From IMG/VR virus record IMGVR_UViG_3300035158_000132, positions 1-23,149 of that record: a DNA stretch of 23,149 bases, one strand, 5' to 3'. The notes below the pieces were generated by a model, which was not told where the DNA came from, made no database searches, and was given only the letters and a program-made list of their open reading frames with translations. A program made the position numbers and the translations under genes. Positions 1-7,000 of this stretch are shown here, piece by piece; the first letter of the stretch is position 1, and each line of letters starts with the position of its first letter. This DNA is from a virus.

Positions 1-31
1 TAGATTGACGGGAACGACCAGATATGTATTA

Positions 32-649
32 TTATCTGTCGATGATGGATTTGAGTCCGTAGCCAAGCCCTGCGCCAGCAAGGAAAGCAACGATCGCCAT
101 GATCATGGTTCTAATCTTTCGGATCCGAATTTCCGTCTCCGCCGCATCCAGGGCCTTCTCCCAGGAGATCTCGGAGGCCTCGTAACTCGCCGAGAGCTGC
201 TTCAGCCTCGTCTCTAATTGCCCGATTGTATTTAGAAGCTCGTCCGCCCGATGCCTGTATTTCTGCAGTGAGGTTTTGGAGGCCTCGAGTTCGGTCCTCA
301 GCTGCCCGAGCTCGCTCAACAGCCGCTCGATATTCTTTTTCTGTTCTGCCGAGATCTTCTGCGAGCTGTCGAGCTTGGCTTTCAGCCCGGATAGCTCGGT
401 CAACAGCCCTTTGATTTGCTTCTTCTGCTCTTCGGAGATCTTCTGCGACTGCTGCAGCTCTTCCTTGAGCCGATCGGAGTAGCCGATGATACGACTCAAT
501 TTGTACTCGATGCTCAGCAGCTGCTTGTTCGGCTCGCTCGCGTAGCTCGGCCACGGTAGCAGAAGCAGGGCGATACAGAGCCACAAGCACAACACCCGCT
601 CCCAGGAGAATGCCGATCGCAAAGGCGATAAGAATCCACTTGAACGCAT
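32..649 (-). CDS. Overlapping coiled-coil protein with signal sequence and C-terminal membrane helix (205 residues)
   Basis: This ORF lies almost wholly over the 180-residue ORF in another frame and runs 79 bases further. From ATG 649: a basic start, a signal-like hydrophobic core (residues 19-33, 'VLCLWLCIALLLLPW') with possible signal peptidase I site after 'PSYA', then a coiled coil (about 45-165) including two 28-residue repeats, and a C-terminal Gly-rich membrane helix ('MIMAIVAFLAGAGLGYGL'). Codon third positions are strongly GC-rich from about codon 19 on, as in the neighbours, so it is the better-supported frame there. TTG at 592 after GGGAG, or GTG at 595, are alternative starts. No lipobox is visible, so it is not a standard Rz1-like outer-membrane lipoprotein. 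Probable spanin partner. Confidence 0.65.
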   Translation of the reverse strand: MRSSGFLSPLRSAFSWERVLCLWLCIALLLLPWPSYASEPNKQLLSIEYKLSRIIGYSDRLKEELQQSQKISEEQKKQIKGLLTELSGLKAKLDSSQKISAEQKKNIERLLSELGQLRTELEASKTSLQKYRHRADELLNTIGQLETRLKQLSASYEASEISWEKALDAAETEIRIRKIRTMIMAIVAFLAGAGLGYGLKSIIDR

Positions 650-653
650 TCAT
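111..653 (-). CDS. i-spanin-like protein: N-terminal membrane helix plus coiled coil (180 residues)
   Basis: ATG at 653 overlaps the holin stop (ATGA), continuing the overlap chain of this cassette. Residues 5-27 ('KWILIAFAIGILLGAGVVLV') are an excellent N-terminal membrane helix, and residues about 34-150 are Ala/Arg/Glu-rich coiled coil ('RRAEEANQRAVDRAIRAESQ'), the classic inner-membrane spanin (Rz-like) plan. Codon third positions in the first 18 codons are GC-leaning like other genes here, but become A/T-rich where the frame lies over the 205-residue ORF, as expected if the second frame is the more constrained. The gene may therefore be a true dual-coding partner, or only its first part is under selection. 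No enzymatic function expected. Confidence 0.55.
   Translation of the reverse strand: MNAFKWILIAFAIGILLGAGVVLVALYRPASATVAELRERAEQAAAEHRVQIESYHRLLRSAQGRAAAVAEDLRRAEEANQRAVDRAIRAESQARQLAEDLGRTEKEYRAAVERARAAEDRTRGLQNLTAEIQASGGRASKYNRAIRDEAEAALGELRGLRDLLGEGPGCGGDGNSDPKD
281..448 (-). repeat. Tandem 84-base repeat (two copies) inside the overlapping lysis ORFs
   Basis: Copy 1 is 448-365 and copy 2 is 364-281 on the minus strand, marked by the shared segment TCGCAGAAGATCTC. The period is 28 codons, exactly four heptads, so the coiled coil is lengthened without breaking its register, in both reading frames. Copies are diverged (SQKISEEQKKQIKGLLTELS versus SQKISAEQKKNIERLLSELG in the 205-residue frame). 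Confidence 0.85.
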
Positions 654-877
654 TTACCCTCCTTGCTTTTTGATTCGATGAACCGTTTGACCTCAGGACC
701 CGCAGCGGCGAGGATCCCCTGGCCTCCGATCAGCGTAGTGAGTAGCGGCAGGGCCTGCATGAACGGGCCCACCTTCGCCGGGAAAAAGTACAGGCAGATC
801 TGGAAGTTGAGCAGAAGCCAGATCACCTCGAAGACCCAGGCCTTCTGCAGCAGATGCTTCGCATTCAGTTTCATCAT
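650..877 (-). CDS. Putative holin, 75 residues with two membrane helices
   Basis: The frame is open further upstream but the gene most likely starts at ATG 877, which overlaps the endolysin stop (ATGA) and follows GGGAGAGAAA; a second ATG at 874 is directly adjacent. The product has hydrophobic segments at about residues 12-30 ('AWVFEVIWLLLNFQICLYFF') and 36-57 ('GPFMQALPLLTTLIGGQGIL'), a short basic N-terminus and a charged tail (KRFIESKSKEGK). Small size, two membrane helices, charged tail and position between endolysin and spanin-like genes are typical of holins. Two consecutive ATGs at the start (MM) recall dual-start holin/antiholin genes, but here they are adjacent codons. Confidence 0.72.
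   Translation of the reverse strand: MMKLNAKHLLQKAWVFEVIWLLLNFQICLYFFPAKVGPFMQALPLLTTLIGGQGILAAAGPEVKRFIESKSKEGK
657..664 (-). promoter_or_regulatory. Shine-Dalgarno shared by two start codons in different frames
   Basis: AAGGAGGG on the minus strand is followed by TAA-ATG-A-ATG. Measured from AGGAGG, the ATG at 653 is four bases away and the ATG at 649 eight bases away. Both frames stay open for more than 500 bases, so one ribosome-binding site could feed two proteins. Confidence 0.6.
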
Positions 878-1494
878 TTTCTCTCCCCCGCCTTGTCCTT
901 CTGCCGCGCAAGTTCCATCGGCCAGAGCTCGGCCGGATTCGGGCGGTTCTCCCAGCGCAGCCAGTCCCGCCGGCGGTGAAGCTCCAGATGGATGTGAGCT
1001 CCGGTTGAATAGCCGGCATTCCCGCTCGAGCCGATGTACTGGCCTGGTTCCACATAGTCCGGGTCCATCATGTTCCAAAGACTCATGATCGCCCCGTTCT
1101 TGTCGGTCTCTTCCTTGATCCGGCAGGAGACGTGCTCCCGGAACAGGTCATCCAGGATGGTCTGCGCCCAGATGTGGGCGAAACAGTAGGTCAGGCCACT
1201 ATCGGCCTCGAGGATGATCAGGCCTCCGAAGGTGTCGTAGAAGTAGTTGCTAAAAGCAAACCACTTGCGGTCGTTCCAAAACAGGTTGTGCGCCTGACCG
1301 TTTGAGCGGAACTGAACCAGCTTGTATACCCGGCCGCGCTCGCTGGCCATGATCGGCGTACCCTCCGGCACCGCGATGTCCCAGGCCCCGTGCACGTGTG
1401 TGCGCTTTTCCGGCGGAGCGCTCAGGGGTCGCGGCTGATCAAAGCCAGCAGTCAGCTTCCAGTCGATCTGCACCGGGAAATGTCGTTCTTTCAT
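874..1494 (-). CDS. Endolysin, M23-family zinc metallopeptidase
   Basis: 206 residues, ATG after GGGAGGGGAACC. It has the full M23/LytM pattern: H35 and D39 in 'HVHGAWDIAVPEGTPIMA', the catalytic His H107 in 'LTYCFAHIW', and H167/H169 in 'GYSTGAHIHLELH'. Such enzymes cut peptide bridges of peptidoglycan. There is no signal peptide, membrane anchor or separate wall-binding domain, so a holin must let it through the inner membrane, and the neighbouring small membrane genes fit that. An insertion of about 55 residues lies between H107 and the HxH motif, longer than in minimal LytM domains. The last codons overlap the next gene (ATGA). Confidence 0.88.
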   Translation of the reverse strand: MKERHFPVQIDWKLTAGFDQPRPLSAPPEKRTHVHGAWDIAVPEGTPIMASERGRVYKLVQFRSNGQAHNLFWNDRKWFAFSNYFYDTFGGLIILEADSGLTYCFAHIWAQTILDDLFREHVSCRIKEETDKNGAIMSLWNMMDPDYVEPGQYIGSSGNAGYSTGAHIHLELHRRRDWLRWENRPNPAELWPMELARQKDKAGERK

Positions 1495-1520
1495 GGTTCC
1501 CCTCCCAGCTTTCTATGCCC

Positions 1521-1757
1521 CTACGAAAACCAGATCAGTTTGACCATGGTCGCCACGATCGAAAGCGCGACCGTGCCGATCAGCCCGAGTACCCAAAGCC
1601 GCAGGCTTTTCAGTTCCTCCTCCACTCGCTTCATCGAATCGCTTAAGCCGTTGAATACCCGCTCGCGCACCGCCTTCACGTCTGTTTCGATGCGGTCCTG
1701 GTTTTGCTCCAGCTTGGTGAATCGGTCCTTGCAGATCTTCTCGTAATTGTCGCTCAT
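1521..1757 (-). CDS. XhlA-like membrane protein (holin or holin accessory)
   Basis: 78 residues, ATGA overlap with the preceding gene. Residues 1-52 are hydrophilic and heptad-like ('RFTKLEQNQDRIETDVKAVR' and 'GLSDSMKRVEEELKSLR'), followed by one membrane helix at about 53-76 ('LWVLGLIGTVALSIVATMVK'). Coiled coil plus a single C-terminal membrane helix is the layout of XhlA/hemolysin-type proteins, which sit beside holins and endolysins and help release or activate the endolysin. It lies directly before the M23 endolysin gene (26-base gap). A holin in its own right is the alternative. Confidence 0.72.
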   Translation of the reverse strand: MSDNYEKICKDRFTKLEQNQDRIETDVKAVRERVFNGLSDSMKRVEEELKSLRLWVLGLIGTVALSIVATMVKLIWFS

Positions 1758-1990
1758 GGCGCCGCCTTCGCCTCCAGTTCTGCGATCCTTTCTTCCAATT
1801 CGCGCAACTTTGTATCTCTTGGATGCTCCGGCTCCACATAATCCTTGCCACCGGGCTGACGGTCCAGAATGCGCTGTGGAATGGCATCCACGATAATAAA
1901 TCCGTTCGCCAATTTCTTTTCGTCAACTTTTCGGCCTACCGGCGTGTACTGCCATCCGCCGCCAGGATATTCTTTGAAATACCATCTCAT
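1754..1990 (-). CDS. Hypothetical 78-residue protein downstream of tail fibre
   Basis: Starts at an ATG overlapping the fibre stop (ATGA) and ends overlapping the next ATG in the same manner. N-terminal half begins 'MRWYFKEYPGGGWQYTPVGR' and looks like a small beta domain; the C-terminal third is a short coiled coil ('DTKLRELEERIAELEAKA'). No signal peptide or membrane segment. I do not recognise it; the coiled coil might attach it to the fibre or trimerise it, like small fibre-assembly or cap proteins, but this is inference from the position only. Confidence 0.7.
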   Translation of the reverse strand: MRWYFKEYPGGGWQYTPVGRKVDEKKLANGFIIVDAIPQRILDRQPGGKDYVEPEHPRDTKLRELEERIAELEAKAAP

Positions 1991-4035
1991 CCCAGATACT
2001 CCAAAACGTGCGATATATATAGATCCGTACGCGCATTAGTCACGGTAAACTGAGCTTTGTCGTAGTAGTCGTCGATCCAGATCACCACCTGCGCATATTC
2101 CTCATTTAGACCCATGATCAAATGCGAGACTTCATTGTTGGTATCAGGATATCTTTCGACATCAAAATCATGGTATCTTCGATAATAAACTTTGCCTGTC
2201 GTACCAGTTTGATACACGACAACCCGGACGGCCTGACACCACGAAGGGACTTCGGCATCGAAATCGACATCTAAGCCATCTTCAAAATCGTCCGTGCCAG
2301 CGCTCCAATCGGTCTTGGATGCCAGCCAGCCGGTGCCGGGATCGCCGATCTTTACCCACAATCCACTCAGTTCGCCGTTGCGCTTGATCTTGCCGAGGAC
2401 GATGCCGCTAAAGTCCACTTCATTGTCACCAATTTCGAGATACGTAACTCCCCTATCTTGCAGCAGCAGTTGCCCGCCGGAATTATTCAGAATACCATTC
2501 GAAGCATCATGTTCCATTTTCAGAACAGCGGCCGCGGTAGTTCCAGCCGCAAATGGCTTTCCGTGCTTGGTTTCAAAGACTCCCTGACCACCGCCCCATT
2601 GCATTGTGCCCCGGGTATCCCATGAGCTACCGTTGTAATACTGAACTTTGATGGTCGAGCCATCGATATAGGTCCGGGTATCACCAGCCTGCGGATTGTC
2701 ATAACTTCCTGAACCGGCATAACCCACGGCCAATGTATAGGCAATGTTGGCGAATAGTACTTCCAGAGTGTTAGAATCAATCTGATCGGCGGTGATGGTA
2801 TTGGCTGCAATCTTGGCACCCGTGACGGCCAGGGCAGCCAACTCATTCGTGTCCACGGCACCGGCAGCGATCTTTCCGGCGGCCACGGCCCCGGCCAGGA
2901 TTTTATCAGCCGTCACGGCATCTGTGGCAATTTTGTCAGCAATAACAGAAGCAGCAGCAAGTTTTGCCGTTGTGATTGCCAAATCAGAAATCATAGTGGT
3001 AATGATGGAATCATCGTCAACATATAGTTGGATAGACAATCCATCTATTAACACGCCTTTCCCTGAACCAGTGGTGTCGCCCCAGATACCCAAAAAATCA
3101 CTTCCGCCGCTATTCGCTTCCGGTACGTTATAGTCAAAAGTAAATCTCTGCCAACTCGAAGTAGGAGCGAACGTCAACCAGTCAGAATTACCCATATCAG
3201 AGGTTGAATAAGCCACAGCGGCTTCGGCAGCTGGATTGGTAGAGGGTTGTTTTGCTTCAAAAGAGATCTTGATTCTTCGGCCTGCAAAATGAAGGGCAAT
3301 AGCTTCTGGAATGCTTATATAGACCTCATCGGTTTTTCCAGTTGAATTCGGATTATTGTTAGTCGAGGAAAATAAACCTGCCTTTGCCCCTTCGCGTGCA
3401 TCACTATCTTGTGTAATGGTGGATCCGGTTTGTTCAGTCCATTTGTCAAAATCATCATCTTCAAAATGATTGGAGAAAAAAGTACTACCCTTTATCTTGG
3501 CGGAAATGACGGCCTCATCAATCAATTTTGCTGTGGTCACGGCATCCTTCTTGATGTACTTGCTTTCAATAAGATTCGTAGTGGCACTGGCTGATGTTGA
3601 CCATTCGCCCGGATCTCCTCCGCCTTTGATCGTTCGCCGTACCCGGTAATACAAAGTGAGAGCAGTCGGATTGTCCTCAGTGCCACCGGCCGGGATATTC
3701 TCATGGGTAATAAGCTCCACGCTCACTTCTGTGACTGCACCAAGCGTACCCTTCCAATCCGTACCATCATTTTGCAGGCTGTACCAATTTGATTGATTCT
3801 CAGACACTTGGACTTCGTAGTGGTCAAAATTGGTGAGGTTGAGCTGCCTGTCCCAATTCAGCGTGATAGCATTCAGACCGATCGGCTTGCATTCGGCGAT
3901 AGTGGGGGCGGTAGGTGTTTTGCTTCCTCCACCTCTTTTGTATCCATTTTGGAGTTCACTATAGGTGGGATTGGTATAATGTCCGGAGTTCAATGCATTC
4001 GTAAGAGCTTGGGTTTCGCCGATTTTGGGTTTCAT
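1987..4035 (-). CDS. Tail fibre/receptor-binding protein (Fn3, jelly-roll, repeat shaft, tip)
   Basis: 682 residues, ATG after AAGGAAT. Residues about 41-152 look like a fibronectin type III domain ('APTIAECKPIGLNAITLNWD', 'YYRVRRTIKGGGDPGEWSTS'). About 187-340 resembles a carbohydrate-binding jelly roll ('FFSNHFEDDDFDKWTEQTGS' start, 'RRIKISFEAKQ', 'SSWQRFTFDYNVP'). About 345-425 is a run of 10-11-residue repeats ('AVTADKILAGAVAAGKIAAG'), typical of trimeric fibre shafts; a short copy sits at 165-183. The rest (440-682) is beta-rich and ends 'ARTDLYISHVLEYLG', the likely tip. It should recognise the host surface. Base composition is visibly more AT-rich than the head genes, a frequent sign of exchange in receptor-binding genes. 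It overlaps the next gene by ATGA. Confidence 0.86.
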   Translation of the reverse strand: MKPKIGETQALTNALNSGHYTNPTYSELQNGYKRGGGSKTPTAPTIAECKPIGLNAITLNWDRQLNLTNFDHYEVQVSENQSNWYSLQNDGTDWKGTLGAVTEVSVELITHENIPAGGTEDNPTALTLYYRVRRTIKGGGDPGEWSTSASATTNLIESKYIKKDAVTTAKLIDEAVISAKIKGSTFFSNHFEDDDFDKWTEQTGSTITQDSDAREGAKAGLFSSTNNNPNSTGKTDEVYISIPEAIALHFAGRRIKISFEAKQPSTNPAAEAAVAYSTSDMGNSDWLTFAPTSSWQRFTFDYNVPEANSGGSDFLGIWGDTTGSGKGVLIDGLSIQLYVDDDSIITTMISDLAITTAKLAAASVIADKIATDAVTADKILAGAVAAGKIAAGAVDTNELAALAVTGAKIAANTITADQIDSNTLEVLFANIAYTLAVGYAGSGSYDNPQAGDTRTYIDGSTIKVQYYNGSSWDTRGTMQWGGGQGVFETKHGKPFAAGTTAAAVLKMEHDASNGILNNSGGQLLLQDRGVTYLEIGDNEVDFSGIVLGKIKRNGELSGLWVKIGDPGTGWLASKTDWSAGTDDFEDGLDVDFDAEVPSWCQAVRVVVYQTGTTGKVYYRRYHDFDVERYPDTNNEVSHLIMGLNEEYAQVVIWIDDYYDKAQFTVTNARTDLYISHVLEYLG

Positions 4036-4055
4036 CCGTTATTCCTTGTTTCCAT

Positions 4056-4079
4056 AAAAAAGCCAGCCTTCGGGCTGGC
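4056..4079 (-). terminator. Rho-independent terminator between ejection-protein and fibre genes
   Basis: On the minus strand: stem GCCAGCC (4079-4073), loop CGAA, stem GGCTGGC (4068-4062), then six T (4061-4056). Seven perfect pairs with a stable tetraloop. It lies 15 bases after the stop of the 1534-residue gene and 20 bases before the fibre ATG, so fibre and lysis genes need read-through, an antiterminator or a promoter inside the upstream gene. Confidence 0.9.
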
Positions 4080-4093
4080 CCAAATAATTTATT

Positions 4094-7000
4094 TCAGCGT
4101 TTCGGCGGCCCTCCGATAAGTTCCCGGACCTCGCCTTTCTCAATTGCTTTCTTGATTCGTTTGGGACCGGTGTAGGGAATGCCGGACCATATCGCCAGGG
4201 CTTCCAGGGTCTTGTTGATCTTGGAGATAAACCGCCTGTCCGTGAACCAGTCAACAGGGTGTTTCCGGACCCAATCGGTGTCTTTCAGCCAGGTACCCAT
4301 TTCTATTACGGCCTTGAGCGGAGCTGGTGTTACGTCAGCGAACCATCCTTCTGCCCGGGCTACCAGACCGCGGCCGACCACGGGAATGGAGTTGATGAAC
4401 TGCTGAAAATGCGCCTGGGCGACCTCTTTCCAGTCCTCTGGCAACCGACGGTTGCTGATGGCCCAAATGGAAAGGGCGGTGATCGAGTAAGCGGTGAGCT
4501 GCAGCAGACCCTTGTAGTACTGATGCTGCTTGAAGGTCTGCGGAATGTCGTAGGTGGCGATGTTGTATAGCTGGCTGAGTTGGTTGGTGAACTGCAGAAG
4601 CCAGTTCCACGCCTCGTGCTTGGCATACAGTTCCGCTACGTCCTTGGCCCGGGCAGCTGGCTGCGTTCTCAACGTGACATTCTGGGCCTCCCGGATCGCT
4701 TCGGCTTCGCTCAAGCCTTTTTTGATATTGGCCTCATAGACCGCTTTCCAGCCGATCGTTCTTGCAACCTTATCCATGGCATAAATGCCAATCATTCCGA
4801 CTTTGCCGACTTTCTTGATGATCCGGTTATACAGGCCCGAGTCCTGCCGCTTCAGTTCCTCCATCTCCCGCTCGATAGAGGCGTGCTTTACCTGCGGATC
4901 ACGCTCGTTGACAAAACGCATCATCTCAAACGGTCGAGTGGCAAACCCCAAGGCTGAACCAACCAGGTGCCCGGGTCCCGCATCCGGAAGATACAGGAAA
5001 ACCGAGGGGATCTGCTTTGCCATGGTGACGATGTTGAACCCCAGGTAGGCAAGCGCGGTGTTCTGCCGCAAGGTTTGGGAGACCCTCTCCCACTTGGCGA
5101 ACGATTTGTAGATGGTCGGATCGGCCACACGGTTAACGTAGTGCTCTACTGCATCAACATACTCCCGGCCAAAGCGCTGCTCGATGGCTTTACGCACCTG
5201 TTTGTCCCGCAGGAGGTTGTGAAGGTCCCGGATCTTTTGACCGTAGGCGATGTAATGCTCCTGTTTCGGGACCTGGCCGAACCAGGTGCTGACCAGGCCG
5301 AGGCGCACCGGTTTTTGAAACTCAGGCGGAATGTCCTGCCGGCGGATCGTGAACTCTCGCCTGGTGTAGGCCCGCTTCAGATGCTCCCGGCGCTCGAACT
5401 CATCGACCAGCTCTTCCTTGAACACGCTGTAATCCAGCTCCCGCCGGCGGATGGGCGTATAGTTCTCCTCGTAGCCTAAGTCCCGGTTCGTCTGGGCGAT
5501 GTGAGATTGCCGGAGTGCATCGTAGCGAGATTCATAGTCTTCGATGATGTAATCGGCAAGGGCCTTTTCCTTGTCCGTGAGCGAGGCGATGATCTTCTCT
5601 GCGGTTTTCTCATCGATATTGTTCCCGTAGATGATGGCGAGCTTCTTTGCATCATTCCGGAATCCGGCATAGATATCCAGGGCCTCATCCAGGGTGTAGG
5701 TGTAGCCTTCCACGGCCACTTTGTCTTTGGCCAGGTCGGCCAGGGAGATTCCCAGCTCTTTGCGTTTTTTCTTGCCCGGCTCCAGTCGGTCGTCGACCGC
5801 ACGCAGCTTTTCGTTTTCCTGCTCGTTCACCTCATCCACGAACGTTTTATGCCACTCCCCCTTAAAGCCCTTTCCCCCGTCGAGCTTGTCGAACATACGT
5901 GGCGGGCGCAAGGTGAGCGCTCGGAAGGTCCGGCCTGCCCGCTTTATCTTTCCTTCCTCGACCGTGGACTTGATGATCGGCTTCGGTTCTTCTTTTACCT
6001 TTTCGCCACGTAGCACTGTTTCGGCCAGCCGATCACGCTGCTCCCGGATATCCCGGTCGTACTGGATTTTCTTGGTCTGGTATTTGGTCCTCCCGATCTT
6101 CCGGAGCATGTCGATCTCATTTCGCAAGGTTTCAAGCTCGGCGATAGTGATCTCGTTCAAGGAGCGTTTCTGCAAGATATCCCGCACCTTTTTCGGGATC
6201 ATCTCCTTTCTGCTGGGCTCCTCGCTGATGAATCTACGGATCCGCTCCCGGGACTCCAAAGTCTTCCGCTGCCGAAAGTGCGGGTCGATTCCCGCCTGCA
6301 GACTCTCGATTGCCTCTCGGTAATAGAAATCAATCCCGAGACCCGGTTCTTTGGCAATCTGGGCGGCCAGCTTGTTGATGTAGGCCCGCAGTTTCTTTTT
6401 CTCGCTCTTCCTGCGTAGCAGTTCGGCTTTCCGCTCCCGTTCGGCTTTGATTCCGGCTTTCTTACCGGCAGTGTACGCCTTGCGTGCGGCCTGCTTGGCT
6501 TTCTTCATCGCAAGCTCCACGGCCTGTTCCTCAGGGATCATCGCCGGCTCTTTCTCGGCCTCCCTGGCCCGGCGCTCCTGCTCTTCCATGAGCTGCAGCT
6601 CTTCGGTATCTTCCAGGACCTCGGCAAAGACTTTCCGGAACTTGTCCGGGTTGTTCTCCATCTCTTTGCGCATTCGGGCCCAGCCTTCAGAGGAAGCGGG
6701 ACGGCCTCGGGAAGCTCCGGCCCACCAGACAAAGGACAGGCCTTTGCGTGAACCTTTCTTTTGGGTCTTCGCTCCGAGAGTAGACAGAAAGACCTCTACC
6801 GATTCCGGCGTGCTATACCGTTCCAGGAACGCCTTGCGGGATTCCTCGATCGAGGGGATCGGCCCCTCGATGACCGGTGCGGCCTCGACTTCGGGTTCCT
6901 CCTGGCAAGAGGCCCAGAACTCCCGGAGCCGCTGGTCCAGTAGCGGTTTGTCTCCCATCTCAGCCATGTCCTCTTTGGTAAGGAGCATGGAGTAGACGTA

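Noticed and set aside
1-31. Possible start of another gene after the spanin-like locus
   Set aside because: Only 31 bases are available and no start codon with SD is visible; nothing can be supported.
878-1078. Long N-terminal extension of the holin frame up to 1078
   Set aside because: The extension lies entirely over the endolysin gene and is Gly/Arg/Pro-rich shadow sequence; the ATG at 877 gives a compact two-helix protein with an ATGA overlap.
2740-3010. Possible satellite/repeat array in the fibre gene
   Set aside because: The periodic signal is explained by 10-11-residue protein shaft repeats; the DNA itself is diverged and coding throughout.
1987-4035. Diversity-generating retroelement in the tail fibre, suggested by BPP-1-like head genes
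   Set aside because: No reverse transcriptase, no template repeat and no C-type-lectin variable region at the fibre C-terminus could be seen in the window.
4039-4254. 71-codon minus-strand frame at the end of the 1534-residue gene
   Set aside because: Overlaps the large gene and the terminator hairpin; composition is Arg/Pro/Ser-rich shadow-like, with no SD-linked position in the overlap chain.
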